Below, in pieces: positions 14,538 to 22,546 of a DNA stretch of 64,000 bases (positions within the stretch are counted from its first letter, which is position 1; the number at the start of each line of letters is the position of its first letter). A program made the translations under genes and the position numbers. Where the stretch lies: assembly GCA_965237875.1 (NCBI GenBank), contig CBDEGP010000002.1:744001-808000 (forward strand), in the 5' to 3' direction. The notes below the pieces were generated by a model, which saw nothing but the letters and a program-made list of their open reading frames with translations, was not told the DNA's origin and ran no database searches. This DNA is from DAOUJI01 sp965237875 (GTDB lineage: Bacteria; Chloroflexota; Dehalococcoidia; Lucifugimonadales; JAGWBF01).

Positions 14538-15542
14538 CTATGGAATATTGACGACTTGGGGCGCCTGGGCCTTGGAATCCCGCACCTGGGACAGAAGCTT
14601 AGCACATGCGTAGACCGATTTGGTGTAGGGCATCGGCACGTCCACCATTTCACCAAGCTCTACGACTGCGCCGACGAGGGGTCCAAGTTCCATGGGCCGC
14701 CCCGCCTCCAGGTCCTGGAGCATGGAAGTCTTATGGCTGCCCACCTTCTCGGCTCCGGCCATTCTCCGGTCGATGGACACCGGCATCTTGACTCCAAGGG
14801 CCTCCGCGACTGCATCGGCCTCTTTCATAACGCACCGGGCCAACTGGGCCGTCTCGGGGTGGGTGGCCATCTCTTCCAGCGTTGCGCCGGTCAAAGCGCT
14901 GACCGGATTGAACACCAAGTTCCCCAGCAGCTTCACCCACAGCTCGTTGCGGATGTCCTTGCGGACTCTGCATCTGAACCCTGCCCCGCTAAAAGCCGCC
15001 GCCAGGTCTTGGGCTCGGTCGGTCTCGGAGCCGTCAGGCTCCCCAAGCGTCAGCCTGTCTCCCTCGACGTGCCTGACCACGCCCGGTTCCGACACAACCG
15101 CGGCCGGATAGACTATGCACCCTATGACACGGCGCGGGTCTATGGCCTCCGATACGACTCCGCCGGGGTCAACGCTCTCCAGCCGCATCCCCTCCCACTC
15201 AGGCCCCAGGCCGTAGAAATACCACCAGGGTATGCCGTTCTGGGTCGATACGATCGCCGTTCGGTCTCCCAGCAGTGGGCCCAAGGTGGGAGCCACTTCC
15301 TTTAGACCGTGGGCCTTTACGGTTAAGATTACATAATCGACTACGCCGATTTCGCGGGGGTCGCCTGTGGCGTTGGGATGGACTGTGAAGTCCTCTTCAG
15401 GGCCGGTCACCCTGACTCCGTTGGCGCGCATCGCCGCTAAATGGGGTCCGCGGGCTATGAGGTGGACCTCTTGGCCGGACTGATGGAGCTTGGCACCGAT
15501 ATAGGCCCCGATGGCCCCGGCCCCTACGACGGCGAACTTCAT
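14538..15542 (-). CDS. 2-dehydropantoate 2-reductase family (ketopantoate reductase-like)
   Basis: A 334-aa NADP-dependent oxidoreductase of the PanE/ApbA fold. N-terminal Rossmann VVGAGAIGAYIGAKLHQSG, then ILTVKAHGLKEV, VSTQNGIPWWYFYG, the catalytic-Lys helix (RKDIRNELWVKLLGNLVFNP), and a C-terminal SMLQDLEAGRPMELGPLVGA substrate-closing segment. True PanE makes pantoate for CoA. The C-terminal RPMELGPLVGAVVELG is also common in paralogues of unknown substrate, so no symbol is given. Confidence 0.9.
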   Translation of the reverse strand: MKFAVVGAGAIGAYIGAKLHQSGQEVHLIARGPHLAAMRANGVRVTGPEEDFTVHPNATGDPREIGVVDYVILTVKAHGLKEVAPTLGPLLGDRTAIVSTQNGIPWWYFYGLGPEWEGMRLESVDPGGVVSEAIDPRRVIGCIVYPAAVVSEPGVVRHVEGDRLTLGEPDGSETDRAQDLAAAFSGAGFRCRVRKDIRNELWVKLLGNLVFNPVSALTGATLEEMATHPETAQLARCVMKEADAVAEALGVKMPVSIDRRMAGAEKVGSHKTSMLQDLEAGRPMELGPLVGAVVELGEMVDVPMPYTKSVYACAKLLSQVRDSKAQAPQVVNIP

Positions 15543-15577
15543 GGAAAAGGCCCTGTGAGGAGTCCCGGCTTCATCGC

Positions 15578-17095
15578 TTAAGCGCCGGCGGCTACGGCCT
15601 CAGCCACCAGCCTTCTCTGGACTTTGCCCGTCGCTGTGCGGGGAATCTCCGTGACGATGTGTATGGTCCTTGGGCACTTGAAGGCTGCCAGATGCGCTCT
15701 GCAGTGGGAGATAAGCTCCGTCTGGGTGGCGTCCCCGCTGAGAACGACCGCCGCCGACGGTTCCTCGCCGTGCACGTCGTGGGGAACGCCGAAAGCCACG
15801 GCCTCGGCCACGGCAGGGTGGGTGAGCAGGACCTCGTCGATTTCCACGGGGGCGATCTTCTCGCCGCTGCGGTTGATGAGCTCCTTGATGCGGCCAACCA
15901 GTTTGAGATAGCCGTCGGAGTCCATCACACCCTCGTCGCCGGTCCTGAACCAGCCATTGGTGAAGGAGGAGGCGTTGGCCTCTGGGTTGTCCTCGTAGCC
16001 GCCGATGACGTTGGATCCCTGGATGACCACCTCGCCCTGAGACCCCTCGGGCAGCAGGGCGCCCTCCGCATCCATGATGGACACCGAAACGCCCGTTCCG
16101 CGGCCCACGGAGCCTGGAACGCGCTTTTCGTCGGGCAACGGGTTGGACGCCATCTGATGAGCGGCCTCGGTCATGCCATAGGCTTCAAGGACCGGCGTGC
16201 CGAAATGCTCCTCCATCTCCAACATGGTTGATGGAGACAGGGCTGAGCTGCATGAACGGATGAACCGCAGGTTGCCGCCTACGGACGGTTTCTCCGACTG
16301 GGACCTGGACTTGGCCCGGTTCAGCAGCGTCTGGTGCATGGAAGGGACTGCCGAGTACCATGTGACCCCGTAGTCCTGCACGAGCTTCCAGAATCCCAAG
16401 GCGTTGAACCTGGGAGGCAGCACCATTGTGCCGCCGGTGAAGAGCGTGGCGAGGGTGGACGCCACCAGCCCGTGAACGTGGAACAGAGGCATTACGCACA
16501 AGGAAACGTCTCCGGCCCCAAGCAGGTAGGTCTCGGCTACGTTGCGCACCGAGACGGCCAGGTTCCTATGAGACAGGGGGACCCGCTTGGGACGGCTTGT
16601 AGTGCCGGAGGTGTGGAGCACCAGGGCAACGTCGTCAGGGTCCGGACGTACGCGGGAGGACTGGCCGGATTCAAGCTCTCTCAGGCTGACTCGGCCCGCT
16701 TCGTCCGCCTCTATGGTCAGCTGGATCGTGGACTCCGGGGCAGCCCGCCTTGCCTCCTCCCCGCCGTCAACCGGGGTTATCAGGGCGCGGGCGCCGGTGT
16801 CCTCCATGTAGAAGCGAAACTCGTCTTCTTTGTAAGCCGGATTCAACGGAGCGGCGGTGGCGAGTGACGAAACCGCAAGAAAGGATGCGACAGTCTCCAG
16901 CCTATTGGGCAATGCGATGGCTACGCGGTCGCCCTTTCCCAGGCCGATGGACGCCAACTGTCCCGCCAGCCCATACACCTGTTTCCTGAGGTCCTCATAC
17001 GTGAGGGTTGGACCATCGGGGACTGTAATCGCCGGAGAATGGGGGGCGCCCCTGTCCAGCAGGTCCACCAGCGTTGACGCCGCTTCATATGCCAT
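15578..17095 (-). CDS. AMP-forming acyl-CoA synthetase
   Basis: A 505-aa ANL-superfamily enzyme that activates an organic acid with ATP and CoA. Seen: the P-loop (LHTSGTTSRPKRVPLSHRNL), MPLFHVHGLVASTLATLFTG, the A5-type motif (EAYGMTEAAHQMASN), the hinge region (GWFRTGDEGVMDSDGYLKLV), GRIKELINRSGEKIAPVEID, and the catalytic Lys near the end (PRTATGKVQRRLV). The substrate is uncertain; it resembles long-chain or oxalyl/malonyl-CoA ligases. It stands 35 nt upstream of the ketopantoate-reductase-like gene on the same strand. Confidence 0.93.
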   Translation of the reverse strand: MAYEAASTLVDLLDRGAPHSPAITVPDGPTLTYEDLRKQVYGLAGQLASIGLGKGDRVAIALPNRLETVASFLAVSSLATAAPLNPAYKEDEFRFYMEDTGARALITPVDGGEEARRAAPESTIQLTIEADEAGRVSLRELESGQSSRVRPDPDDVALVLHTSGTTSRPKRVPLSHRNLAVSVRNVAETYLLGAGDVSLCVMPLFHVHGLVASTLATLFTGGTMVLPPRFNALGFWKLVQDYGVTWYSAVPSMHQTLLNRAKSRSQSEKPSVGGNLRFIRSCSSALSPSTMLEMEEHFGTPVLEAYGMTEAAHQMASNPLPDEKRVPGSVGRGTGVSVSIMDAEGALLPEGSQGEVVIQGSNVIGGYEDNPEANASSFTNGWFRTGDEGVMDSDGYLKLVGRIKELINRSGEKIAPVEIDEVLLTHPAVAEAVAFGVPHDVHGEEPSAAVVLSGDATQTELISHCRAHLAAFKCPRTIHIVTEIPRTATGKVQRRLVAEAVAAGA

Positions 17096-17152
17096 GAGTT
17101 CTCCTCAAGAGCCAGAAATCTAGGCCCAGAATATCCAGAGGTGTTGGCGGTG

Positions 17153-17797
17153 TCAACCGGAGTAAACGCCTGTCAGGCAGTCCAGGTTGATGTTGCCTGA
17201 CCTTATCCGTCCCAAGACTTCTGCGTAGAACCGGTGTTCCGTCTGCAGGACCCGTTGGGCAAGCGTGTCGGCGGTGTCATCCTGCAACACCGGCGCCTGG
17301 GTCTGGGCCACTATGGGGCCCTGGTCGTACTCTTCGTCCACCAAATGAATGGTGACGCCCGTCATGCGGTCGCCGGACTTTATCACGGACTCGTGGACCC
17401 TCCGGCCGTACATCCCGCGGCCTCCATGCCTCGGAAGCAGGGCAGGATGTATGTTCAGAATCCTCCTGGGATACGCGGCAAGGACAGCCGGGCCGAGCTT
17501 CCGCATGTATCCGGCCAGCACGACAAGAGTCACCCCGTGCTCTTTTAGAACATGAAGAGTTGCCCGGTCCAACTTTTCCGGGTCCGGATGCGTGCTGCGG
17601 CTGAGGTGGAAAGCGGGGACGCCTTCCCTATTGGCGCGCTCCAGGGCCCGGGACTCCGAGTTGTTGGAGACCACGACGGCAACCCGGGCGTCAAGGGCGC
17701 CCGACCGGGCGGCGTCGATGATGGCCTGCAAGTTGGACCCTCCGTGGGAAGAGAAGACTCCCACGCGCATCTCGTTCGAGGCGTTGACTGTACTCAT
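17153..17797 (-). CDS. purN: Phosphoribosylglycinamide formyltransferase
   Basis: GART, purine step 3: transfers a formyl group from 10-formyl-tetrahydrofolate to GAR. 214 aa. Seen: GVFSSHGGSNLQAIIDAA (phosphate loop), VVSNNSESRALERAN, GYMRKLGPAVL, the catalytic NIHPALLPRHGGRGMYG (Asn and His), and HLVDEEYDQGPIVAQ with the catalytic Asp. The RHGGRGMYG variant is a known alternative to the FPG loop of E. coli PurN. It is separate from the main purine cluster at 35-42 kb. Confidence 0.94.
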   Translation of the reverse strand: MSTVNASNEMRVGVFSSHGGSNLQAIIDAARSGALDARVAVVVSNNSESRALERANREGVPAFHLSRSTHPDPEKLDRATLHVLKEHGVTLVVLAGYMRKLGPAVLAAYPRRILNIHPALLPRHGGRGMYGRRVHESVIKSGDRMTGVTIHLVDEEYDQGPIVAQTQAPVLQDDTADTLAQRVLQTEHRFYAEVLGRIRSGNINLDCLTGVYSG

Positions 17798-17860
17798 CCG
17801 GCGTAGCCTTCACCCGCCTTGCATTTACTAAACTAACGGAGCATCGTATTCTTTGCTTCC

Positions 17861-17889
17861 ATTATATTACTTCCAAAGGGGACTTGCAG
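17861..17889 (-). promoter_or_regulatory. Likely promoter of purN
   Basis: On the minus strand, a perfect TATAAT (plus 17861-17866) with CTGCAA 17 nt upstream (plus 17884-17889). It would give a leader of about 55 nt to ATG 17797. Confidence 0.42.
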
Positions 17890-18001
17890 GGGTCAACGCG
17901 GGATGCCCTGTGCATTACATAATTACATTTATATTGAGGCCAGCCGGTTTCGCAAGAGCTGTGCGATAGTGGACCAACGAGAGGGCTAAGCGGATTACAT
18001 A

Positions 18002-18496
18002 ATGGATTACATTTTTACATTTCTATGGAGCATGACGCCTGTGTGCGAGCTTCGCTGCGCCATACCGCTGGCCATGGAGTCCTACAACATTCCCCTTATT
18101 GGGATGAAGGGATACGGTCTCCCCTGGTTCGCGGTCTTGCCCATAGCAGTATTGGGCAACCTGGTCCCCGCCGTATTCTGGCTGCTGGCGCTGCCCCGGA
18201 TAGGCCGGGTCCTGACGAGCTTCAGGAACCCCGTCGGCTCGGCGCTGGTGTGGAGGAGCGGGAAGCTCCGGGAGCGCCATTCACAAAGGTTCGAGAGGTA
18301 TGGACCTCTGGCGCTGACGGCCCTTGTCGCCGTGCCGCTGCCGCTCACGGGTGTCTGGACCGGTTGCCTAGCCGCATGGGCTTTCGAGATGTCTTTCAGG
18401 CGTGCTTTCCCTCCGATAGCCTTGGGAGCGGTCATCGCAGGAATCATCGTAACTGGTCTTACAAGCGTTGGAATTGCGGTGTCCGACCTGCTATAA
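18002..18496 (+). CDS. Small multi-drug export family membrane protein (COG2426 type)
   Basis: A 164-aa integral membrane protein. It opens with FLWSMTPVCELRCAIPLAM, the conserved family N-terminus (P-E-R-A-P), then hydrophobic segments WFAVLPIAVLGNLVPAVFWL, LALTALVAVPLPLTGVWTGC and LGAVIAGIIVTGLTSVGIAV with a basic cytosolic loop between (GKLRERHSQRFERYG). Transport activity is a family label and is not proven. Start ATG 18002 has no Shine-Dalgarno; an AT-rich TACATAAT block directly precedes it, so a leaderless mRNA is possible. Confidence 0.85.
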   Translation: MDYIFTFLWSMTPVCELRCAIPLAMESYNIPLIGMKGYGLPWFAVLPIAVLGNLVPAVFWLLALPRIGRVLTSFRNPVGSALVWRSGKLRERHSQRFERYGPLALTALVAVPLPLTGVWTGCLAAWAFEMSFRRAFPPIALGAVIAGIIVTGLTSVGIAVSDLL

Positions 18497-18560
18497 TTCG
18501 CCTAGAGTCAATGGTGTTCTATAAAAGTCTAAAACTTGTATAAAAAAATCCATGTAACTA

Positions 18561-18590
18561 TTGACGCCCTGTTACACCCGGCGCTACTCT
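18561..18590 (+). promoter_or_regulatory. Likely promoter of the small HTH protein gene
   Basis: TTGACG at 18561-18566 and TACTCT at 18585-18590 (18-nt spacer), about 45 nt before ATG 18637, which has Shine-Dalgarno AAGGAGG. Confidence 0.45.
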
Positions 18591-18636
18591 TTACATCAGG
18601 CGCCCAAATCGCCCCCACACTGCCAAGGAGGATGAA

Positions 18637-18861
18637 ATGGCCCGGAAGACCAAGTTGATGTTGAGGGTTGAGGGGGACCACCAGAGGCCGCTGGAAAAGC
18701 TGCTTCCTGAGATGGTGAATGAGAAGGGCCTTTCACTTACGGCTCACGACTTGGGTGTAAGCAAGGCGACCCTCGGATACTGGCTGCTCAAGCTGGGGAT
18801 CAATGTACGGAGAGTTGCGTTGGCCCCAGGCGAGACCCTTGAGGTGAAGCGGGTCAGCTGA
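18637..18861 (+). CDS. Small helix-turn-helix-like protein, unknown function
   Basis: A 74-aa basic protein. The middle LPEMVNEKGLSLTAHDLGVS, then KATLGYWLLKLGI, looks like a helix-turn-helix of the kind found in small transcription factors and phage-type regulators. Strong Shine-Dalgarno (AAGGAGGATGAA) before ATG 18637 and its own promoter. It has no obvious operon partner. The family is not recognised with certainty. Confidence 0.65.
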   Translation: MARKTKLMLRVEGDHQRPLEKLLPEMVNEKGLSLTAHDLGVSKATLGYWLLKLGINVRRVALAPGETLEVKRVS

Positions 18862-18889
18862 CGCGGACTCGGCTCCGCCGCTCAATCGT

Positions 18890-18919
18890 TTGACACCTTA
18901 AAATACGACGCCTTAGAAT
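18890..18919 (+). promoter_or_regulatory. Strong promoter of the copper lipoprotein gene
   Basis: Consensus -35 TTGACA (18890-18895) and -10 TAGAAT (18914-18919) with an 18-nt spacer. The predicted start of transcription is near 18926. Confidence 0.6.
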
Positions 18920-18983
18920 CAATCGGGATCAAACTAACATGCGGCCCTCTGGGGCCAATTGTTTTGTATGCGAGGGATTGCCG

Positions 18984-19529
18984 GTGAGAAAACGGATGCT
19001 CATTATCACGGTCCTGCTTAGCGTAGCGGCGCTGTTGGCCGCGTCATGCGGCGGCGGCGGACCTGAACCCACCGCCACCAGGGCGCCGACCAAAACTCCC
19101 ACACCCGTTTCGGGCGGTCAGCCCAACCCGACCGTCCAGGAAACGTCCCAGGCGCCGACCGGCGGACCGGTCAGCCTGTCCATCAGCGTCGAGGGAGACG
19201 AGCTAAAATACACCGAGAGGTCTTTCACCGTCGCCTCCGGCTCTCAGGTGACCCTGACGCTGGACAACGTTTCCACCACTCAGGAGCACAACTGGGCGCT
19301 GGTGAAGTTCGGGACCAAGGATGACGTAGCCAACGCCGGGGCCGTAGCAGGCCCTGACAACGGCTGGATAAACCCCGAAGACCCGAATGTGCTGGCCAAG
19401 ACCAATCTGCTGGCCCCGGGCAATTCTCAGTCGATCACTTTTGAAGCGCCCTCCGCAGGGACTTACGAGTTCATTTGCACCTTCCCAGGGCATAACCCCA
19501 CCATGTTCGGAGACTTTGTAGTCCAGTAG
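18984..19529 (+). CDS. Auracyanin/plastocyanin-like blue copper lipoprotein
   Basis: A 181-aa extracytoplasmic electron carrier. Signal peptide (MLIITVLLSVAALLAASC) with lipobox Cys22, then a Pro/Thr-rich linker (PTATRAPTKTPTPVSGG), then a cupredoxin domain. Type 1 copper ligands are visible: His102 in EHNW, and Cys165, His170 and Met174 in CTFPGHNPTM. This architecture is that of auracyanins, known from Chloroflexota, where they pass electrons in alternative complex III-linked respiration. Start GTG 18984 has GAGGG seven nt upstream; an in-frame ATG at 18939 is less likely. Confidence 0.88.
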   Translation: MRKRMLIITVLLSVAALLAASCGGGGPEPTATRAPTKTPTPVSGGQPNPTVQETSQAPTGGPVSLSISVEGDELKYTERSFTVASGSQVTLTLDNVSTTQEHNWALVKFGTKDDVANAGAVAGPDNGWINPEDPNVLAKTNLLAPGNSQSITFEAPSAGTYEFICTFPGHNPTMFGDFVVQ

Positions 19530-19551
19530 TCCAGCGTAGTTCAGGCGTCTG

Positions 19552-19590
19552 AAAGTAAGGCCCGGAATGGTGTTTCGGGCCTTACTTTTG
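19552..19590 (+). terminator. Rho-independent terminator after the copper lipoprotein gene
   Basis: A 13-bp perfect stem (AAAGTAAGGCCCG 19552-19564 with CGGGCCTTACTTT 19576-19588), 11-nt loop, then TTG. It separates this gene from dnaN. Confidence 0.8.
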
Positions 19591-19617
19591 CCCAGGAATC
19601 CCACCTGGGATTCAGCG

Positions 19618-19646
19618 TTGACGCTGCCAGAGGCGCCCTTTATACT
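19618..19646 (+). promoter_or_regulatory. Sigma70-type promoter of dnaN
   Basis: TTGACG (19618-19623), 17-nt spacer, TATACT (19641-19646), then a short leader with Shine-Dalgarno GAGGAGCGG before ATG 19672. Confidence 0.65.
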
Positions 19647-19671
19647 ACTGCCACTTAACGAGGAGCGGGAA

Positions 19672-20829
19672 ATGAGAGTATCGTGTTTACAGGAGAACCT
19701 TAATAAGGGTCTCGCGACGGTGGGCAGGGCGGTGGCTACTCGCACAACCCTCCCCATCACGCAGAACGTCCTTATCGCCACAGACCAGTCGATGCTGAAG
19801 CTGTCGGCCACCAACCTGGAGATAGCCATCACAACCTGGATAGGAGCCATGGTCGAGGACCAGGGGTCCATAACCGTTCCGGCCAGACTCCTAACGGAGC
19901 TCGTCAGCTCGCTGCCGTCGGACCGCATCGAGCTGAACGCTTCGACGGCGCCCAAGAGCCTGCACCTTAGCTGTGCACGGTCCCAGGCGCACATCAATGG
20001 GACGGACATCGCCGATTTCCCGCCGATACCAACCGTCGAGGAAGGCGTGGGCGCTAAGCTGGACCCCCAGTCCCTTAGAGAGGCGGTCAACCACGTGGTC
20101 TTCGCCGCGGCCACCGAGGAGTCCAGACCTGTCCTGACGGGAGTGAAGCTGGAGCTAGAGGGCTCTAAGTTTACGATGGCGGCGGCTGACGGGTTCAGGT
20201 TGGCGGTCCACCACGGTGAACTGTTGGAGCCTGTCGAAGAACCGATCAATCTGATCCTTCCCGCACGGACCCTCAACGAGGTCAACAGATTGCTGGGCGA
20301 CCAGACGGACCCCGTGGAGATGACCATGACTCCGGCGAGGGGGCAGGTCCTCTTCAAGCTGGACGGGGCCGAGCTTGTGTCCCAGCTGATTCAAGGGACC
20401 TTCCCCAACTACTCTCAGCTAATACCGCAGAACTACAACACCCGGGCGGTGTTCGACCTGCAGACCTTCCTCCGGGCCGCCAGGACCACCTCTATATTCG
20501 CCAGAGACGGCAGCGGGATCATCAAGTTGCAGATGACGCCCCAAAACGGTGAAACTGCGCCCTCCGGCGAAGAGGCGGCGCCTGGCAAGGTGGTGATTTC
20601 CGCCAGAGCCGAGGAACTGGGCGACAATGAGGACGAAGTGGATATGCTGATCCAGGGGGGCGAGTCGAAGATCGCGTTCAACAGCAAGTACCTTCTGGAC
20701 GTGCTTCAAGTGCTGGAGCGGGGCCAGATGGCGCTGGAGACCACCTCCCCCTCGAGTCCCGGTGTGTTCAGGCCGGTTGACTCGGACAACTACGTCCACG
20801 TGGTCATGCCCATGTTCGTCCAGTGGTAG
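19672..20829 (+). CDS. dnaN: DNA polymerase III beta sliding clamp
   Basis: A 385-aa ring clamp that tethers the replicative polymerase. Three clamp domains are recognisable: the N-terminal (VGRAVATRTTLPITQNVLIA, LKLSATNLEIAITTWIGA), middle (TEESRPVLTGVKLELEGSKF, AADGFRLAVHHG) and C-terminal (SLIQ-type FPNYSQLIPQNYNTR, IAFNSKYLLDVLQVL, RPVDSDNYVHVVMPMFVQW). The final VMPM is the canonical clamp end near the peptide-binding pocket. ATG 19672 is chosen by Shine-Dalgarno and homology; the longer upstream frame includes the promoter. It stands alone, without dnaA or recF next to it. Confidence 0.95.
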   Translation: MRVSCLQENLNKGLATVGRAVATRTTLPITQNVLIATDQSMLKLSATNLEIAITTWIGAMVEDQGSITVPARLLTELVSSLPSDRIELNASTAPKSLHLSCARSQAHINGTDIADFPPIPTVEEGVGAKLDPQSLREAVNHVVFAAATEESRPVLTGVKLELEGSKFTMAAADGFRLAVHHGELLEPVEEPINLILPARTLNEVNRLLGDQTDPVEMTMTPARGQVLFKLDGAELVSQLIQGTFPNYSQLIPQNYNTRAVFDLQTFLRAARTTSIFARDGSGIIKLQMTPQNGETAPSGEEAAPGKVVISARAEELGDNEDEVDMLIQGGESKIAFNSKYLLDVLQVLERGQMALETTSPSSPGVFRPVDSDNYVHVVMPMFVQW

Positions 20830-20911
20830 CGGCGTCCGGCGGCGTCGCGCACAGCCCCGTTCACCCCCATCTCAATCTTCCGGCTCAAGGAAACCTTTGA
20901 TAACTTCCGTC

Positions 20912-20931
20912 ATACCGGCGGAAGCCGGTAT
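20912..20931. repeat. Short palindromic (REP-like) element
   Basis: ATACCGGC-GGAA-GCCGGTAT, an 8-bp perfect stem with tetraloop, in the context CCGTC...CCAGGG, resembling dispersed intergenic repeats found in many bacteria. It lies after dnaN. Confidence 0.55.
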
Positions 20932-20971
20932 CCAGGGTCTCCCCTGAAGCTGGGAGACGCCCTCACCCCAG

Positions 20972-20996
20972 CCCTCTCCCAGAGGAAGAGGGGGTT
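20972..20996 (+). terminator. Hairpin after dnaN, possible terminator or second repeat unit
   Basis: CCCTCT (20972-20977) pairs with AGAGGG (20987-20992), followed by GGTTTT. The surrounding CCCTCACCCCAGCCCTCTCC is a common intergenic repeat sequence, so the role may be a repeat rather than termination. Confidence 0.4.
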
Positions 20997-21059
20997 TTGC
21001 GAAGGTCCAGCCGGGGGCGAAGGAGTAGGTTTCGTCAAAGCGCCGATGGGCGAATTGGC

Positions 21060-21479
21060 CTACTCGTTCTGATGCTCGCAGTTAAGTTGCCAGTTGATGC
21101 CGAACCTGTCGGTGCAGGAGCCGAAGTACGCTCCCCAAAACATGTCCGCGAGGGGCATCGTCACAACGCCTCCCTCGGAAATCTTGGCGAAAAGCGCATC
21201 CGCTTCCGCCCTGCTCTGCGATGAGTAGGATATCGAGAAATTGTTGCCCATCTCCGTCGGGCCGAACCTGTCGGGGGTGTCGCTGCCCATGAGTACGCTC
21301 GACCCGATTGGATAGGATACGTGCATGATGTTGTCCAACTCGTCCTCCGGAACGCCCATGTCCGGGGGGCCGTTCCTGAACGTTTCAAAGATGGCGAACT
21401 CGCCTCCGAAAACCGATCTGTAGAACTCGAACGCCTCTCGGCAATTCCCCTTGAAGTTTAGATATATACTGAGCGTCAT
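21060..21479 (-). CDS. VOC-family protein (PhnB-like)
   Basis: A 139-aa protein of the glyoxalase/bleomycin-resistance fold, PhnB subtype. Seen: LSIYLNFKGNCREAFEFYRS, VFGGEFAIFETF, then VLMGSDTPD, SISYSSQSRAEADALFAKIS and MFWGAYFGSCTDRFGINWQL. The substrate is not predictable; PhnB itself has no assigned reaction. Monocistronic on the minus strand. Confidence 0.9.
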   Translation of the reverse strand: MTLSIYLNFKGNCREAFEFYRSVFGGEFAIFETFRNGPPDMGVPEDELDNIMHVSYPIGSSVLMGSDTPDRFGPTEMGNNFSISYSSQSRAEADALFAKISEGGVVTMPLADMFWGAYFGSCTDRFGINWQLNCEHQNE

Positions 21480-21566
21480 CTATGTCTCCCAACCCGTTCT
21501 ATCGACTTGTCGTTGCCGCGTTCCGCGAGTATAGCATGCTGCTTTATGGGCCTAACGGACATAGTA

Positions 21567-21597
21567 AAGAGGCCCGCTCGAACCGAGCGGGCCTCTT
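21567..21597 (-). terminator. Strong hairpin terminator after the SDR gene
   Basis: A 14-bp perfect stem (AAGAGGCCCGCTCG / CGAGCGGGCCTCTT) with a 3-nt loop, lying 23 nt past the SDR stop on the minus strand. It ends TCTT in the direction of transcription. Confidence 0.75.
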
Positions 21598-21620
21598 AGC
21601 TTCGTCTGTTGTCCTGGCGT

Positions 21621-22376
21621 TTAGATGGCGGTGAGCCCCCCGTCCACTACCAACTCGGCGCCGGTGATGTAAGACGAATCGTCGGAGGCCAGGAACAGGG
21701 CCACATTGGCCGCTTCCTCCCTGGTCCCCGCCCGTCTGAGGGGTATGGTCCTCATCGCTTCTTCGTTGCGCTCCCAGTAGGGGCCGGGGTCGCCCGTGGT
21801 CATGGGGGGCATCCGTCCGGGATGGATGGAGTTCACTCGTATGTTGTCCACCCCCAGCCGAGCGGCCATGGCCTTGGTGTAGAGTCGTAGGGCCGCCTTG
21901 GAGGCGTTGTATCCCGGATGACCGTGGACGGTGCCCACCAGGCCGTTGATGGACGAGACGTTTACGATGGATCCGCCGCCCTGGTCCCTGAGCTTGGGGA
22001 CGCAGTATTTTGTCCCCAGGAAGGGCCCCTTGGCGTTGATTAGCATGTATTGGTCCCAAGCGTCGGCGTCGAAGTCGTCCTTGTAGATCGTGGAGCTTAT
22101 GCCGGCAAAGTTGACGAGAACGTTCAACTTGCCGTACCTGGAGACCGTCGTGTCCACCGCTTTCTGCCACGAGTCTTCGCTGGTCACGTCGAGCGTGAGG
22201 TAGACGGCGTCGCCGCCGGCCTCGTTGATTTCCGCCTCCACCTGTTGGCCGAGGTCTTCGTTGCGGTCTCCTATCCCGACTTTGCAGCCCTCTCTAGCGA
22301 ACAGGCGGCACGTGGCGGCGCCCATTCCTGCCGCGCCGCCGGTCACTATAGCCACCCTTCCGTCAAGTCTCCCCAT
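21621..22376 (-). CDS. Short-chain dehydrogenase/reductase (SDR)
   Basis: A 251-aa classical SDR using NAD(P). Cofactor motif VTGGAAGMGAATCRLFAREG (TGxxxGxG), NNAG-equivalent VNFAGI, catalytic Ser (VSSINGL), YNASK with catalytic Tyr and Lys, and the C-terminal SYITGAELVVDGGLTAI. The NFAG variant instead of NNAG is a minor deviation. The substrate is unknown, probably a secondary alcohol or ketone. It is divergent from the CitE-like operon. Confidence 0.93.
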   Translation of the reverse strand: MGRLDGRVAIVTGGAAGMGAATCRLFAREGCKVGIGDRNEDLGQQVEAEINEAGGDAVYLTLDVTSEDSWQKAVDTTVSRYGKLNVLVNFAGISSTIYKDDFDADAWDQYMLINAKGPFLGTKYCVPKLRDQGGGSIVNVSSINGLVGTVHGHPGYNASKAALRLYTKAMAARLGVDNIRVNSIHPGRMPPMTTGDPGPYWERNEEAMRTIPLRRAGTREEAANVALFLASDDSSYITGAELVVDGGLTAI

Positions 22377-22491
22377 AAGAGCCTCCTAAGAATTAGGGTT
22401 TCGACCCCCATTATCCGTTCCTGGGATTCGGCGGTCAACCACAGCGCCGGCCAGGCCGGTAGCCCCTTCCTCCGCCGGGAAACGAGAGTCC

Positions 22492-22500
22492 TGCTATAAT
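22492..22500 (+). promoter_or_regulatory. Extended -10 promoter of the CitE-like operon
   Basis: TGCTATAAT (22492-22500) is a perfect extended -10 element, and no good -35 is seen. It would start transcription near 22507, 40 nt before ATG 22547. Confidence 0.55.
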
Positions 22501-22546
22501 GCGAGGCTACAGGATTGCCCGTTCAACCTATCGACGGAGATGCATC

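Noticed and set aside
19203..20357. A 384-aa minus-strand ORF opposite the copper lipoprotein and dnaN
   Set aside because: It crosses a terminator and a promoter of the plus strand and has no recognisable domain.
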